From: Bifidobacterium magnum
Lineage (GTDB): Bacteria; Actinomycetota; Actinomycetes; Actinomycetales; Bifidobacteriaceae
Reading direction: 5' to 3'
Assembly (NCBI RefSeq): GCF_000741255.1
Contig: NZ_JGZB01000004.1
Coordinates: 62,001-126,000 of the forward strand
Length of the DNA: 64,000 bases
This document shows positions 54,626-64,000 of this stretch, one piece after another. The translations under genes were made by a program, and so were the position numbers. The first letter of the stretch is position 1, and each line of letters starts with the position of its first letter. The notes beneath the pieces were generated by a model. It searched no databases. It was not told the origin of the DNA and saw nothing but the letters and a program-made list of their open reading frames with translations.

Positions 54626-55186
54626 ATGAACGATCAAGACACGTTGGGCGACATGTTCCCCGACTTGGGCCAGGAGGCTCCGATCATTTCCGGTGTGGCG
54701 CATGACCGTACGGAAGTGCTTGCCACGGTCCGTGGCGTTCCCGACGAGCCGGGCATGGCGGCCCGCGTCTTCGAGGGCCTTGCGGAAGCCGATGTGAACG
54801 TGGACATGATTGTGCAGGCGGGCGCGTCCACGGGCACGGCTGACATCTCCTTTACGATTCCCGGAGCGGCGGCCAAGCGCGTCCAGGAACTCCTGTTCGA
54901 CAAACAGGATGTGCTCGGCTACACCTCGTTCGACGTGAACACGAATGTGGGCAAGGTGGCCGTGGTCGGCGTCGGCATGAAGACGCATTCGGGCCTGGCT
55001 TCCAAGTTCTTCCGCGCGTTGAGCAACGAAGGGATCAACGTGCTCATGATTTCCACCTCCGAAATCCGCATCGCCGCGCTGGTGCCGCTCGCCCAGCTTG
55101 ACAATGCGGTCAAGGCATTGCACACCGCGTACGGACTGGACGCGGAGCAAGTGGAAGCGGTGGTATACGGCGGTACGGGCCGCTGA
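54626..55186 (+). CDS. lysC: Aspartokinase, ACT-domain (beta) part
   Basis: A 186-residue protein made of the two ACT regulatory domains of aspartokinase (GVAHDRTEVLATVRGVPDEPGMA and GKVAVVGVGMKTHSGLASKFF with STSEIRIAALV), ending in EAVVYGGTGR as usual. ATGGAGG lies before the ATG at 54626; an in-frame ATG at 54614 overlaps that site. It is in the same frame as the catalytic ORF, separated by two TAA codons. It probably binds the alpha part and confers lysine/threonine feedback control. Confidence 0.92.
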   Translation: MNDQDTLGDMFPDLGQEAPIISGVAHDRTEVLATVRGVPDEPGMAARVFEGLAEADVNVDMIVQAGASTGTADISFTIPGAAAKRVQELLFDKQDVLGYTSFDVNTNVGKVAVVGVGMKTHSGLASKFFRALSNEGINVLMISTSEIRIAALVPLAQLDNAVKALHTAYGLDAEQVEAVVYGGTGR

Positions 55187-55207
55187 AATTCCGGAACGAT
55201 CCGCTGA

Positions 55208-56341
<1,134 letters not shown>

Positions 56342-56345
56342 CGTT

Positions 56346-56708
56346 GGTTGTGGGTTTCCTTCTTACCCGCGTAAAAATACGCAATTTACTGGTTAGACGA
56401 CGATTATTCACGTGAATTTTTGCGGTTTGCTCGTTAACCGCGCTTTTTAGTCGAGACACGCCGCGGAACGCGAGTGAAAAGTGCGGTTAAGGCGTTATTT
56501 GCAGTTTTTCACGTGAATAATCGTCGTATTAGTCGTTATTTGCAAATATTCACGCAAGAAAACTGCAGTTAACGGGTAATCCGCGTATATTTACGCGACT
56601 AATAAGGAAACTGCAAATATTCACGCAAGAAAACCGCAGATAACGGGTTAACTGCAAAATTTCACGCAACGAATCCGCAGTTAACCAGTAAATTGCAAAT
56701 ATTAACGC
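56346..56708. repeat. Composite intergenic repeat, copy C
   Basis: The shortest copy, about 360 bp. The central arms at 56397-56416 and 56508-56527 are a perfect 20-bp inverted repeat with a 91-bp spacer, as in copy A. The left outer units are mostly missing, while the right outer units (GGGTAATCCGCGTATATTTA and similar) are kept. It fills most of the gap between asd and the next gene. Confidence 0.85.
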
Positions 56709-56769
56709 TCCGTATGAGGCAACGGCGTTCTGCATTCGCGTAACGCGCGTCATTATTAAGCGAACGGGC

Positions 56770-56775
56770 TATGCT
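56770..56775 (+). promoter_or_regulatory. -10 box (TATGCT) of the gene at 56783
   Basis: Exactly 7 bases before the ATG; no Shine-Dalgarno sequence. Confidence 0.5.
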
Positions 56776-56782
56776 GGAAGCC

Positions 56783-57403
56783 ATGTCAGTGGCATCAGTT
56801 GAAGCACAAAAGCAGTTGGACCGCATCGTGGCGCTCGGATATCCGGATGTGGCGGATATGAGCGCGGCGTCGTTCCGGGCGCTCGCGGCACCATTGATCC
56901 GCGCGCTAGAATCGAGCGATTTGGGATCCGATATTCTGCTGGTTCCCACGCGCGAGCTGGTCAGTCCCGAATCGCTGATCGCACGTACGTCGATCTACCG
57001 TATGGCGGGCTTCACAACGATGCCGCCGCGCGATATTGCCAGCTTCCAACCGCAAGCCGGTTTCGAACCGCCCGAAGGCCCGTTTTATTTGGTGATCGAG
57101 CCGCATACGGGCACGTGCTATGTCAATCGCGAGCCCGACGTGGCGCGCAAGCTGATCGATTCCGATGAGCGCATTCCGCTGACGCTCGAAGAGGGTCTGG
57201 CGATCGCCACGCAGCATCCGGAATGGTTGCTGGAAAAGAACGGATTCAATTTGCTGGGATCGCGCAGCAACGACGGCCGTGTGCCGAGCATTTGGATGAG
57301 CCAGAACGCTCCGCGACTAGGCGCCGTATGGCCCAATTCGCGTCATACTTGGCTCGGCAACGCGTATTGCATGGCGCGCCGCGGCATCTCGTTGTTCGCG
57401 TGA
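56783..57403 (+). CDS. Conserved actinobacterial hypothetical protein (probably DUF5701)
   Basis: A 206-residue soluble protein without membrane segments or known catalytic motifs. It begins EAQKQLDRIVALGYPDVADM, and its second half has FYLVIEPHTGTCYVN, LTLEEGLAIATQHPEWL and GSRSNDGRVPSIWMS. The pattern fits an uncharacterised family I believe is DUF5701; the function is unknown. An in-frame ATG 12 bases upstream overlaps the -10 box, so the ATG at 56783 is preferred. Confidence 0.78.
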   Translation: MSVASVEAQKQLDRIVALGYPDVADMSAASFRALAAPLIRALESSDLGSDILLVPTRELVSPESLIARTSIYRMAGFTTMPPRDIASFQPQAGFEPPEGPFYLVIEPHTGTCYVNREPDVARKLIDSDERIPLTLEEGLAIATQHPEWLLEKNGFNLLGSRSNDGRVPSIWMSQNAPRLGAVWPNSRHTWLGNAYCMARRGISLFA

Positions 57404-57694
57404 ATTAGTTCGCGCATTGACGTCAGCGGACCTGCTTGTACACGTTCGCTGACGCACATTTGCTGGCATACCATTTCATATAAAACGTTTCGGCGTCCAA
57501 ATTGTGATAATTCTTTTGACATATATGGACGTCTCTTCCGGTTGCCGTCTCATTCTCGCTACTGTGGGGGGGGGTACTGGCTTTCCAAAGCCGGTAACGC
57601 TATATGGGGAACGATGAAGTTACTGGCTCGATCTCTGGGCCCGTGTCGCTCCATATGGGGAAATGAGGAGTATATGCAGCAATCAGGAGGAGTA
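57404..57694. other. Promoter and leader region of leuA
   Basis: Contains a TTGACA at 57516-57521 without a good -10 at normal spacing, and a run of nine G at 57566-57574. In-frame upstream ATGs occur at 57614 (MKLLARSLGP) and 57674, the latter with its own GAGGAG. No T-box or leucine-rich peptide is convincing. Confidence 0.45.
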
Positions 57695-59608
57695 ATGATG
57701 GATCCGGATCGTTCGTCAGTGTTTGATCTTGCGGCTATCGCTGCGGCGTCCAACGGAGGGAACAACGATCCGTCGTTGCCTCCCGCAAAATTCATTGGGG
57801 CACCGCAGAAGCCAAGCCATATGCCGTATACCAAGTATTTGGCGTACAACAGGCAGGTGCCGTTCGACTATCCTCAGCGCACCTGGCCGGACAAGCGGTT
57901 GCGTCGTGCCCCTCGCTGGTGTTCCGTGGATTTGCGCGACGGCAATCAGGCTCTCGTCAATCCTATGGATTCCGAGCGCAAGTTGCGTTTTTGGACGATG
58001 CTCGTGGATATGGGCTTCAAGGAGATCGAAGTCGGCTTCCCGAGTGCGTCCGCCACTGATTACGACTTTATTCGCATGCTTATCGAGCGCGAATTGATTC
58101 CCGACGACGTCACGATCGTCGTGCTTACTCAGGCGCGCGAACATCTGATTCGCAAGACGTACGAGTGCCTGCGCGGTGCGAAACGTGCGATTGTGCACTT
58201 CTATAATTCCGTATCCGTGCTGCAGCGCGAGGTCGTGTTCCGCAAAGACAGGGCCGGCATTATGCAGATCGCGACGGACGCCGCGAAATTGTGCAAAGAT
58301 TTGGAAGGCGACGCCGAGGGAACCGATATTTATTACGAATATTCTCCCGAATCGTTCACGGGAACGGAACCCGAGTATGCGGTCGACGTGTGCAATGCTG
58401 TGATCGACGTGATCCAGCCGACTCCCGACCATCCGATGATCATCAATCTGCCGGCCACCGTCGAAATGACGACACCCAACGTGTTCGCGGACCAAGTCGA
58501 ATATGTGTCGACGCATCTGAAGGACCGCGACGCCGTCGTTCTTTCCCTGCACCCGCACAATGACGAGGGTATGGGTGTGGCCGCCGCCGAACTCGGCATT
58601 CTGGCGGGAGCGGACCGCATTGAAGGCTGCTTGCTCGGCAACGGCGAGCGCACGGGCAACGTGGATCTGGTGACGCTGGGTCTGAACATGCTGACGCAAG
58701 GCATTGATCCGCAGATCGACTATTCGAATGTGCCGCTGATCCGCAAAACCGTGGAATACTGCAACCAGCTCAAGATTTCCGAGCGTCATCCGTACGCGGG
58801 CAATTTCGTGTTCACGGCCTTCTCGGGTTCGCATCAGGACGCGATCAAGAAGGGTCTCGAAGCGCGTGAAATGGCCGCGGAAAAAGCGGGCGTGCAGCTC
58901 GAGGACTTCTTGTGGCTCGTGCCGTACCTGCCGATCGACCCGAAGGATCTGGGCCGTTCGTACGAGGCGATTATCCGTGTGAACTCGCAGTCGGGCAAGG
59001 GTGGCATGGCGTACCTGCTCAAGGCCAACCACAATCTTGACCTGCCCAAGCGCATGCAAGTCGATTTCGAGCGCACGGTACAGGCGTATGCCGACCAAAC
59101 CAAGTTGGAAGTAAAGGACGAAGACATCTGGCGACTGTTTAAGGACGAATATTTGGCGATCGACGATCACGGATCCACGGCTGCGGGCAAGCTTGTCAGC
59201 GATATGCACGATTCGTCGCTGCAGCAGTGGGGCAGGCTCAAGCTGCTCAATGTGGCGCTGTCGTCGGGCGAGGACGGTTCGGATACGCAGTTGACGGCCA
59301 AGGTGCTCGATCGTGGCGTGGTTGTGGGCAAGGACGAGGAAATCGTGCGCGAGATCAGCGGGATCGGCAACGGCCCGATTGACGCGTTCCTCAACGCCGT
59401 GGCCACCTTCGGTGTGTACGCGCGCGTGCTTGATTACGCCGAGCATACGATGTCCGCTGGCACGGACGCCATGGCCGCCTCCTATGTGGAATGCGAGATT
59501 GGCCAGGATGCGGAAAAGTGCGTGATGTGGGGCGCCGGTGTGGATTCGTCCATTATCACAAGCTCGCTCAAGGCCATTATTTCCGCGATCAATCGCGCAC
59601 AGCGGTAG
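57695..59608 (+). CDS. leuA: 2-isopropylmalate synthase
   Basis: A 637-residue long-form (actinobacterial-type) LeuA, condensing acetyl-CoA with 2-oxoisovalerate to begin leucine synthesis. The TIM-barrel motif WCSVDLRDGNQAL, LHPHNDEGMGVAAAELG with the metal His residues, and GNGERTGNVDLVTLGLN are intact. The C-terminal ~130 residues form the leucine-sensing regulatory domain (GIGNGPIDAFLNA). AGGAGGAG lies just before the paired ATGs at 57695 and 57698; ATG 57674 would add 7 residues. Confidence 0.95.
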   Translation: MMDPDRSSVFDLAAIAAASNGGNNDPSLPPAKFIGAPQKPSHMPYTKYLAYNRQVPFDYPQRTWPDKRLRRAPRWCSVDLRDGNQALVNPMDSERKLRFWTMLVDMGFKEIEVGFPSASATDYDFIRMLIERELIPDDVTIVVLTQAREHLIRKTYECLRGAKRAIVHFYNSVSVLQREVVFRKDRAGIMQIATDAAKLCKDLEGDAEGTDIYYEYSPESFTGTEPEYAVDVCNAVIDVIQPTPDHPMIINLPATVEMTTPNVFADQVEYVSTHLKDRDAVVLSLHPHNDEGMGVAAAELGILAGADRIEGCLLGNGERTGNVDLVTLGLNMLTQGIDPQIDYSNVPLIRKTVEYCNQLKISERHPYAGNFVFTAFSGSHQDAIKKGLEAREMAAEKAGVQLEDFLWLVPYLPIDPKDLGRSYEAIIRVNSQSGKGGMAYLLKANHNLDLPKRMQVDFERTVQAYADQTKLEVKDEDIWRLFKDEYLAIDDHGSTAAGKLVSDMHDSSLQQWGRLKLLNVALSSGEDGSDTQLTAKVLDRGVVVGKDEEIVREISGIGNGPIDAFLNAVATFGVYARVLDYAEHTMSAGTDAMAASYVECEIGQDAEKCVMWGAGVDSSIITSSLKAIISAINRAQR

Positions 59609-59643
59609 TAGGCGGGTTGCGGCTGCATCAAACCTGACTTCTT

Positions 59644-59695
59644 CTTCTGCATTTTGAGACATGAACCGCGGCGTGTCTGTCGCAAAATGCAGAAG
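59644..59695 (+). repeat. 52-bp hairpin repeat, copy 6
   Basis: Arms CTTCTGCATTTTGAGAC and GTCGCAAAATGCAGAAG with loop ATGAACCGCGGCGTGTCT. It lies between the leuA end and the SRP RNA terminator. Confidence 0.9.
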
Positions 59696-59719
59696 GGAAC
59701 CCAGCCGCCAGATAAAAGA

Positions 59720-59806
59720 AAAACCTCCACGCACCCGTTAGAGGCCACTTACCCTTGCTGCATTCCTGCCCTGGGGGGATTGGGTGACATAGCGCCACAT
59801 GGAGGC
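59720..59806 (-). ncRNA. ffs: Signal recognition particle RNA (4.5S type)
   Basis: On the minus strand the conserved tip reads CCCAGGGCAGGAATGCAGCAAGGG, given here as the two blocks GGCAGGAA and GCAGCAAGGG at about 59755-59770. The ends pair as CCTCCA with TGGAGG. A TTTTTCTTTT run follows at 59711-59723 and serves as the terminator. It is the RNA partner of Ffh/FtsY in membrane targeting. The exact 5' end is estimated from the terminal stem. Confidence 0.9.
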
Positions 59807-59913
59807 AACAGTCAGTGTACACGCAATTTGAAAATATGCAAACTGCCCTGTTTTGCGTCAAGCGCAAACAGGGCAGTTCGTTATGCACAAGTTAAGTGCG
59901 GTATGCCTAAATT

Positions 59914-61056
59914 TCAGGCCTTCCAGACATCCTTGCCCGCAGCCTGGGCCGCGGCCACATCTTCATTGAGCTGTTCTTCAGTGGCTTCGACTTCACCCTT
60001 GATGAACTCTTCAACGAGCTGGCGAGCTTCGTTGTCCTCGTGCTGCACGGCCGGGGACTTCATGAAGTAGGAGCTCGGGGCGAGCACCGGGCCGGCCAGA
60101 CCGCGGTCGAGGGCGATCTTGGCGGCGCGCACGGCGTCGATCACGATGCCGGCGGAGTTCGGGGAATCCCACACTTCCAGCTTGTACTCGAGGTTCAGCG
60201 GGACATCGCCGAAGGTGGTGCCTTCCAAGCGCACGAACGCGAACTTGCGGTCGTCGAGCCATGCCACGTAGTCGGACGGGCCGATGTGCACGTTGTGCGG
60301 ATCGAGCTCGTGAGGAACAATCGAGGTCACTGCGCGAGTCTTGGAGATCTTCTTGGACTCGAGGCGGGAACGCTGCAGCATGTTCATGAAGTCCATGTTG
60401 CCGCCCACGTTCAGCTGGTAGGTGCGGTCAAGACGCACGCCACGATCCTCGAACAGGCGGGCCATCACGCGGTGCGTAATGGTGGCGCCGACCTGGGACT
60501 TGATGTCGTCGCCCACGATCGGGACGCCGGCGTCACGGAACTTCTGCGCCCACACCGGGTCGGAGGCGATGAACACCGGCAAGCAGTTCACAAATGCGCA
60601 GCCCGCATCCATGGCGGCCTGAGCGTAAGCCTTGTCGGCCTCTTCGGAACCAACCGGCAGGTAGGAGACAAGCACGTCCACCTTCTTGTCGCGCAGCACC
60701 TGGGCCACGTCCACCGGCTCCTTGTCGGATTCGGTAATCATCTGGCGGTAGTACTCGCCAAGACCGTCATACGTAGGGCCGCGCAGAACTTCCACGCCCA
60801 GTTCCGGCACGTCCGCAAACTTGATGGTGTTGTTCTGGGAAGCGCCAATGGCTTCGGACAGGTCCTTGCCCACCTTTTCGGAATCCACATCGAATGCGGT
60901 GACAAATTCAATATCACGCACGCGGTATCCGCCGAAATTGTTATGCATGAGGCCAGGGATCTTGTCCTCGTCCTTGGTGTCCTTGTAGTATTCCACACCC
61001 TGCACCAGGGATGAAGCGCAATTGCCCACGCCTGCAATAGCCACGCGAATGCTCAT
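59914..61056 (-). CDS. ino1: Inositol-3-phosphate synthase
   Basis: A 380-residue NAD-dependent synthase making myo-inositol 3-phosphate from glucose 6-phosphate, which in actinobacteria feeds phosphatidylinositol-type lipids. The N-terminal Rossmann motif [29 protein letters not shown], the [15 protein letters not shown] block and [11 protein letters not shown] are typical of the actinobacterial family. The start at MSIRVAI follows AAGGAGT. It is divergent from the PBP gene. Confidence 0.92.
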   Translation of the reverse strand: MSIRVAIAGVGNCASSLVQGVEYYKDTKDEDKIPGLMHNNFGGYRVRDIEFVTAFDVDSEKVGKDLSEAIGASQNNTIKFADVPELGVEVLRGPTYDGLGEYYRQMITESDKEPVDVAQVLRDKKVDVLVSYLPVGSEEADKAYAQAAMDAGCAFVNCLPVFIASDPVWAQKFRDAGVPIVGDDIKSQVGATITHRVMARLFEDRGVRLDRTYQLNVGGNMDFMNMLQRSRLESKKISKTRAVTSIVPHELDPHNVHIGPSDYVAWLDDRKFAFVRLEGTTFGDVPLNLEYKLEVWDSPNSAGIVIDAVRAAKIALDRGLAGPVLAPSSYFMKSPAVQHEDNEARQLVEEFIKGEVEATEEQLNEDVAAAQAAGKDVWKA

Positions 61057-61191
61057 TTTTAAAAGACTCCTTGTGTATGCTTGCGCGTTTTCAACACCCA
61101 AGCATACAGTCGCCGTCCCACCAGCGGATTAAATGCACAGCATATTTTCGCCGATCAGCAATTGATACCATTACTTTTCGCCCTTATGGGC

Positions 61192-61197
61192 TACCGT
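61192..61197 (+). promoter_or_regulatory. -10 box (TACCGT) of the PBP gene
   Basis: Exactly 7 bases before the ATG at 61205; no Shine-Dalgarno sequence. Confidence 0.45.
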
Positions 61198-61204
61198 GGG
61201 ACTC

Positions 61205-63592
61205 ATGGTTTCAAAGACACGAACCGCAAGTTCGCACCCAAATGGGGACGGTCCGAAATCAAGCCGTTCCACGGGAACGCCTGCAGCGAATATCGACGGT
61301 CAACACATATCTGAAAATTCTCCCAAGACTCCGAAGAACAACAAGCCGAAGAAGAAGCACAAGGGCTTGTGGTGGAAGATTCTGCTCGGGGTCATTGGCG
61401 CCATCCTCGTCATTGGCGGCGCCACCTTCGCATACCTGTATGCCACTACGAAAATCCCGAACCCGGAGGACACGGCTCTGGCTTCGAAGACCACGGTCTA
61501 CTACTCGGACGGCACCACGAAGATCGGTTCGTTCGCCGAGGAGAACCGTGAGATCATCAACTGCTCCACATTGCCGAACTATGTGGGCGACGCGATCGTC
61601 TCTTCGGAAGACCGCTCGTTCTACACCAACAAGGGCATCGATTTGGGCGGTATCGCACGCGCCCTGTGGAACAACATCACCACGGGTTCGCGCCAAGGCG
61701 GTTCCACGCTGACGCAGCAGTATGCGGAACGCTATTACTTGGGTGAAACGACAAGCTATCTGGGCAAGCTGCATGAAGCTGTGCTCGCCATCAAGCTTGC
61801 GCACACCCAGGATAAGAGCACGATTCTGTGCAACTACATGAATACGGTCTACTTCGGCAACGGCGCGTATGGCATCCAGGCCGCCGCGCAGACCTATTAC
61901 GGCGTGGACGCCAAGGATCTGACGGTGGATCAGGCCGCAACGCTGGCCGGCATTATTCCGGCGCCGAGCACCTGGAACCCGTACGACAACCCGAAGCAGG
62001 CCGAAAGCCGTTATGACCGCGTGATCCGCATCATGAAGGAAGACGGCTACATCACGGCCAAGCAGGCGCAAGACGCCAAGTACCCTGAGCCGATCCCGCT
62101 CAAGACATTCAATGATTTTGCGGGCCCCAACGGCTATCTGCTGACCACCGTGGAAAACGAATTGGTGGGCAACAAGGCGTTCACCAAGGAAGAGCTGGAA
62201 ACGGGTGGCTACAAGATCATCACGACGCTGGACAAGTCCATGCAAAGCCAGATGCAGGCCGTGGGCGACGAGCGTCCGGCGGGCATGCCCGAAAGCATCC
62301 AGGTCGGCGGCATCGCCACGGATCCGCGCGACGGTTCCGTTAAGGCCATGTACGGCGGCTCGGACTTCCTTGCGCACCAGCTCAACAACAGCACGCAGGC
62401 CACGTTCCAGCCGGGCTCCACAATGAAGCCGTTCGGCCTTCTGGGCGCCGCGCAGGACGACGTGAGCTTCAATACGCTGTTCAACGGCAACTCGGGCCTG
62501 GAGTTCGAAACCACGCCTGGCGTGTATGCGGATGTGCCGAACGCGTTGAACATGAGCTACGGCAACATCAACTTGTATACGGCCACGGCGAAGTCGGTCA
62601 ACACGGTCTTCATGAACGTCAACGAACACTTGACGCCTGAGAAATACGCCAAGATCGTCAAGGAAGCCGGCATCACGAGCAAGATCAACCCCGATACGCT
62701 GTACAACATTCTGGGTATCAACTCGATTACCGCATGGGATCTGGCGCAAGGCCACTCCACGATCGCGGGCGATGGCGTGAAGCATACGCTGCACGTGGTG
62801 GCCACGGTCTCCAAGGACAAGGACACGCTGTACAAGGCGAAGGATGACGCCACGCGCGTCTTCGACGCCAACGATTGCGCGCTTGTGCAGAAGGCCATGC
62901 TCGGCACCACTTCCGCAGGCGGTACGGCGCCGACGCTGCAGTACGAAATCGGCCGTCCGATCGCCGGCAAGTCTGGTACGGCAAACGATGAGACGGCGGC
63001 TTCCTTCGTGGGCTATGTGCCGCAGCTGCTCAACGTGTGGGCCATTTGGAATCCGGGTGAGGACGGCAGCGCTCAGCAGGTGCCGGCCTTCGACGGCTGG
63101 GGTGTGTCCTCCACGGGTTACCCGTCGCATCTGTGCGCCGAGTTCATGAGGCAGGCGCTGGAAGGCCAGGAAGTCCTGCCGTTCCCGACCGCCGAGGACA
63201 CGGGTAAGATCGGCGGACCGGAAGGCAACTGGGGCATTGGCGGCGGCAGCTCCGCGGCCACGCAGCAGCAGGCTGTGCCGCAGACCACCGAGAACAACAA
63301 TGATTCCAAGGACAAGGAATCCACCACCACGGGTGATGGCGACAAGAAGGAAACGGAACAGCAAACGCAGCCGGCTCCGCAGCCTTCGCCAACCACTCCG
63401 GTGACGCCGACCCAGGAACCGACCACTCCGGCGGTTCCGTCCCAGGAGCCGAGCACTGGGCCGACGACTCCGTCCACCGAGCCAACCACTCCGGGCGGCG
63501 GCACGGGACAGAACCCGGGCCAGAACCCAGGCCAGGGCGGCACTACGGGCGGCACGACTCCGCAAACGGACCAGAAGGGCGCCGGCGAGTGA
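61205..63592 (+). CDS. Class A penicillin-binding protein
   Basis: A 795-residue bifunctional peptidoglycan synthase. A basic cytoplasmic N-terminus (to about 58) and one membrane helix (GLWWKILLGVIGAILVIGG) precede the GT51 transglycosylase domain with SSEDRSFYTNKGID and RQGGSTLTQQYAER. The transpeptidase domain has the Ser nucleophile in PGSTMKPFG and the KSGTAND triad. The last ~110 residues are Gln/Pro/Thr/Gly-rich repeats outside the cell. Upstream codons are in frame, but ATG 61205 lies 7 bases after a TACCGT box. Confidence 0.94.
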   Translation: MVSKTRTASSHPNGDGPKSSRSTGTPAANIDGQHISENSPKTPKNNKPKKKHKGLWWKILLGVIGAILVIGGATFAYLYATTKIPNPEDTALASKTTVYYSDGTTKIGSFAEENREIINCSTLPNYVGDAIVSSEDRSFYTNKGIDLGGIARALWNNITTGSRQGGSTLTQQYAERYYLGETTSYLGKLHEAVLAIKLAHTQDKSTILCNYMNTVYFGNGAYGIQAAAQTYYGVDAKDLTVDQAATLAGIIPAPSTWNPYDNPKQAESRYDRVIRIMKEDGYITAKQAQDAKYPEPIPLKTFNDFAGPNGYLLTTVENELVGNKAFTKEELETGGYKIITTLDKSMQSQMQAVGDERPAGMPESIQVGGIATDPRDGSVKAMYGGSDFLAHQLNNSTQATFQPGSTMKPFGLLGAAQDDVSFNTLFNGNSGLEFETTPGVYADVPNALNMSYGNINLYTATAKSVNTVFMNVNEHLTPEKYAKIVKEAGITSKINPDTLYNILGINSITAWDLAQGHSTIAGDGVKHTLHVVATVSKDKDTLYKAKDDATRVFDANDCALVQKAMLGTTSAGGTAPTLQYEIGRPIAGKSGTANDETAASFVGYVPQLLNVWAIWNPGEDGSAQQVPAFDGWGVSSTGYPSHLCAEFMRQALEGQEVLPFPTAEDTGKIGGPEGNWGIGGGSSAATQQQAVPQTTENNNDSKDKESTTTGDGDKKETEQQTQPAPQPSPTTPVTPTQEPTTPAVPSQEPSTGPTTPSTEPTTPGGGTGQNPGQNPGQGGTTGGTTPQTDQKGAGE

Positions 63593-63669
63593 CGTTCCAG
63601 TCATGCGATAGCGTTCCAGCTACCCGGCAACGTTCCAGCGGTGTAGTCGCTTAAGAAGCCAACAAACAG

Positions 63670-63696
63670 CAAGAGGCCACAATATGTGGCCTCTTG
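63670..63696. terminator. Terminator between the PBP gene and the GH43 gene
   Basis: A 12-bp perfect stem (AAGAGGCCACA with its complement, closed by C-G) and a 3-base loop between convergent genes. T tracts are weak. Confidence 0.7.
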
Positions 63697-63763
63697 TCGT
63701 ATCTATGTCATGTTCGCGCCATGTGCGGCGCGGCGGGCCCCAGCGGATCGGAGCGACCCGCGA

Positions 63764-64000
63764 TCAATCCACAGTAATGTCCATCACCACGCGTGCGAAC
63801 GCGGGATCAAGCTCTTCGTGGCGCTGCATGTCAAGCACGGGCAACCCCTGCTCGGACCAGTGCACGCGGCGGACCACGGTGTAGCGTCCGCGATACTCGC
63901 CATGCTCGTATTTGGCGGCGTGGAACACGTACAGCAAGTTGCCGTCCTCATCGTACGACCACATGCCGTGTCCCGTGCCCAGCTGCCACGAACCGTTGTA
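63764..64000 (-). CDS. Probable GH43-type glycosidase, C-terminal part
   Basis: The last 78 residues of a gene that continues past the window edge on the minus strand. The visible block YNGSWQLGTGHGMWSYDEDG, followed by LLYVFHA and VVRRVHWSEQGLPVLDM, matches the last beta-propeller blade of family 43 arabinosidases and xylosidases, where the GTGHG His is an active-site residue. This would be a plant-glycan side-chain-removing enzyme. The family call rests on this one region. Confidence 0.7.
   Translation of the reverse strand, partial: YNGSWQLGTGHGMWSYDEDGNLLYVFHAAKYEHGEYRGRYTVVRRVHWSEQGLPVLDMQRHEELDPAFARVVMDITVD

Overview
The window is chromosomal DNA from a high-GC actinobacterium, most likely Bifidobacterium or another Bifidobacteriaceae genus. 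The main evidence is a 504-residue sucrose phosphorylase with the bifidobacterial active-site numbering, a remnant of the bifidobacterial S-layer-like surface repeat, an actinobacterial Tad/Flp pilus cluster, MurT/GatD, inositol-phosphate synthase and a two-ORF aspartokinase. I see no phage, insertion sequence or plasmid module. Most genes lie on the + strand, and there is no clear strand switch.

Layout. 0-8 kb: HtrA-type protease, heavy-metal P-type ATPase, aldo/keto reductase and a ferredoxin-NADP reductase-like flavoprotein. 8-14 kb: an atypical tRNA-Gly followed by a surface-protein remnant, then malic enzyme, class II aldolase, PurA and a CrcB/Fluc fluoride-channel pair. 14-20.5 kb: LacI-type regulator, Fic protein, a gene remnant, and a sucrose module (phosphorylase plus permease) behind a palindromic operator. 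20.5-28 kb: a repeat-rich convergent region, IlvC, tRNA-Lys, C69 dipeptidase, GT2 glycosyltransferase, TetR regulator and FtsY. 28-36 kb: AmtB-GlnB, a cluster of DnaA boxes, DnaB, MurT-GatD, a phasin-like protein and Upp. 36-44 kb: GDPD, UbiB-type kinase, polyphosphate kinase and a Nudix-phosphatase fusion. 44-49 kb: the Tad cluster. 49-64 kb: lipid kinase, DnaX-RecR, split aspartokinase and Asd, a hypothetical gene, LeuA, SRP RNA, Ino1, a class A PBP and the end of a probable GH43 gene.

The most unusual material is intergenic. (1) Six copies of a 52-bp hairpin repeat. (2) Three copies of a 360-520 bp composite repeat built round inverted arms with a CACGTG core; it shares a short core with the 52-bp repeat. 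(3) Five 14-16 bp GTACCG palindromes spaced every 52-54 bp between scrT and ilvC. (4) Four exact TTATCCACA DnaA boxes plus related sites beside an AT-rich stretch, directly upstream of dnaB. (5) A recurrent arrangement in which a TANNNT -10 box lies seven bases before an ATG that has no Shine-Dalgarno sequence, which suggests widespread leaderless transcription.

Functionally the window combines central carbon metabolism (sucrose entry, aldolase, malic enzyme), nitrogen sensing (AmtB/GlnB), amino-acid synthesis (IlvC, LeuA, aspartokinase, Asd), replication (DnaB, DnaX, RecR), cell-wall assembly (PBP, MurT/GatD) and surface pili. Coordinates were read by eye; homology statements rest on recognised motifs, not on database searches.
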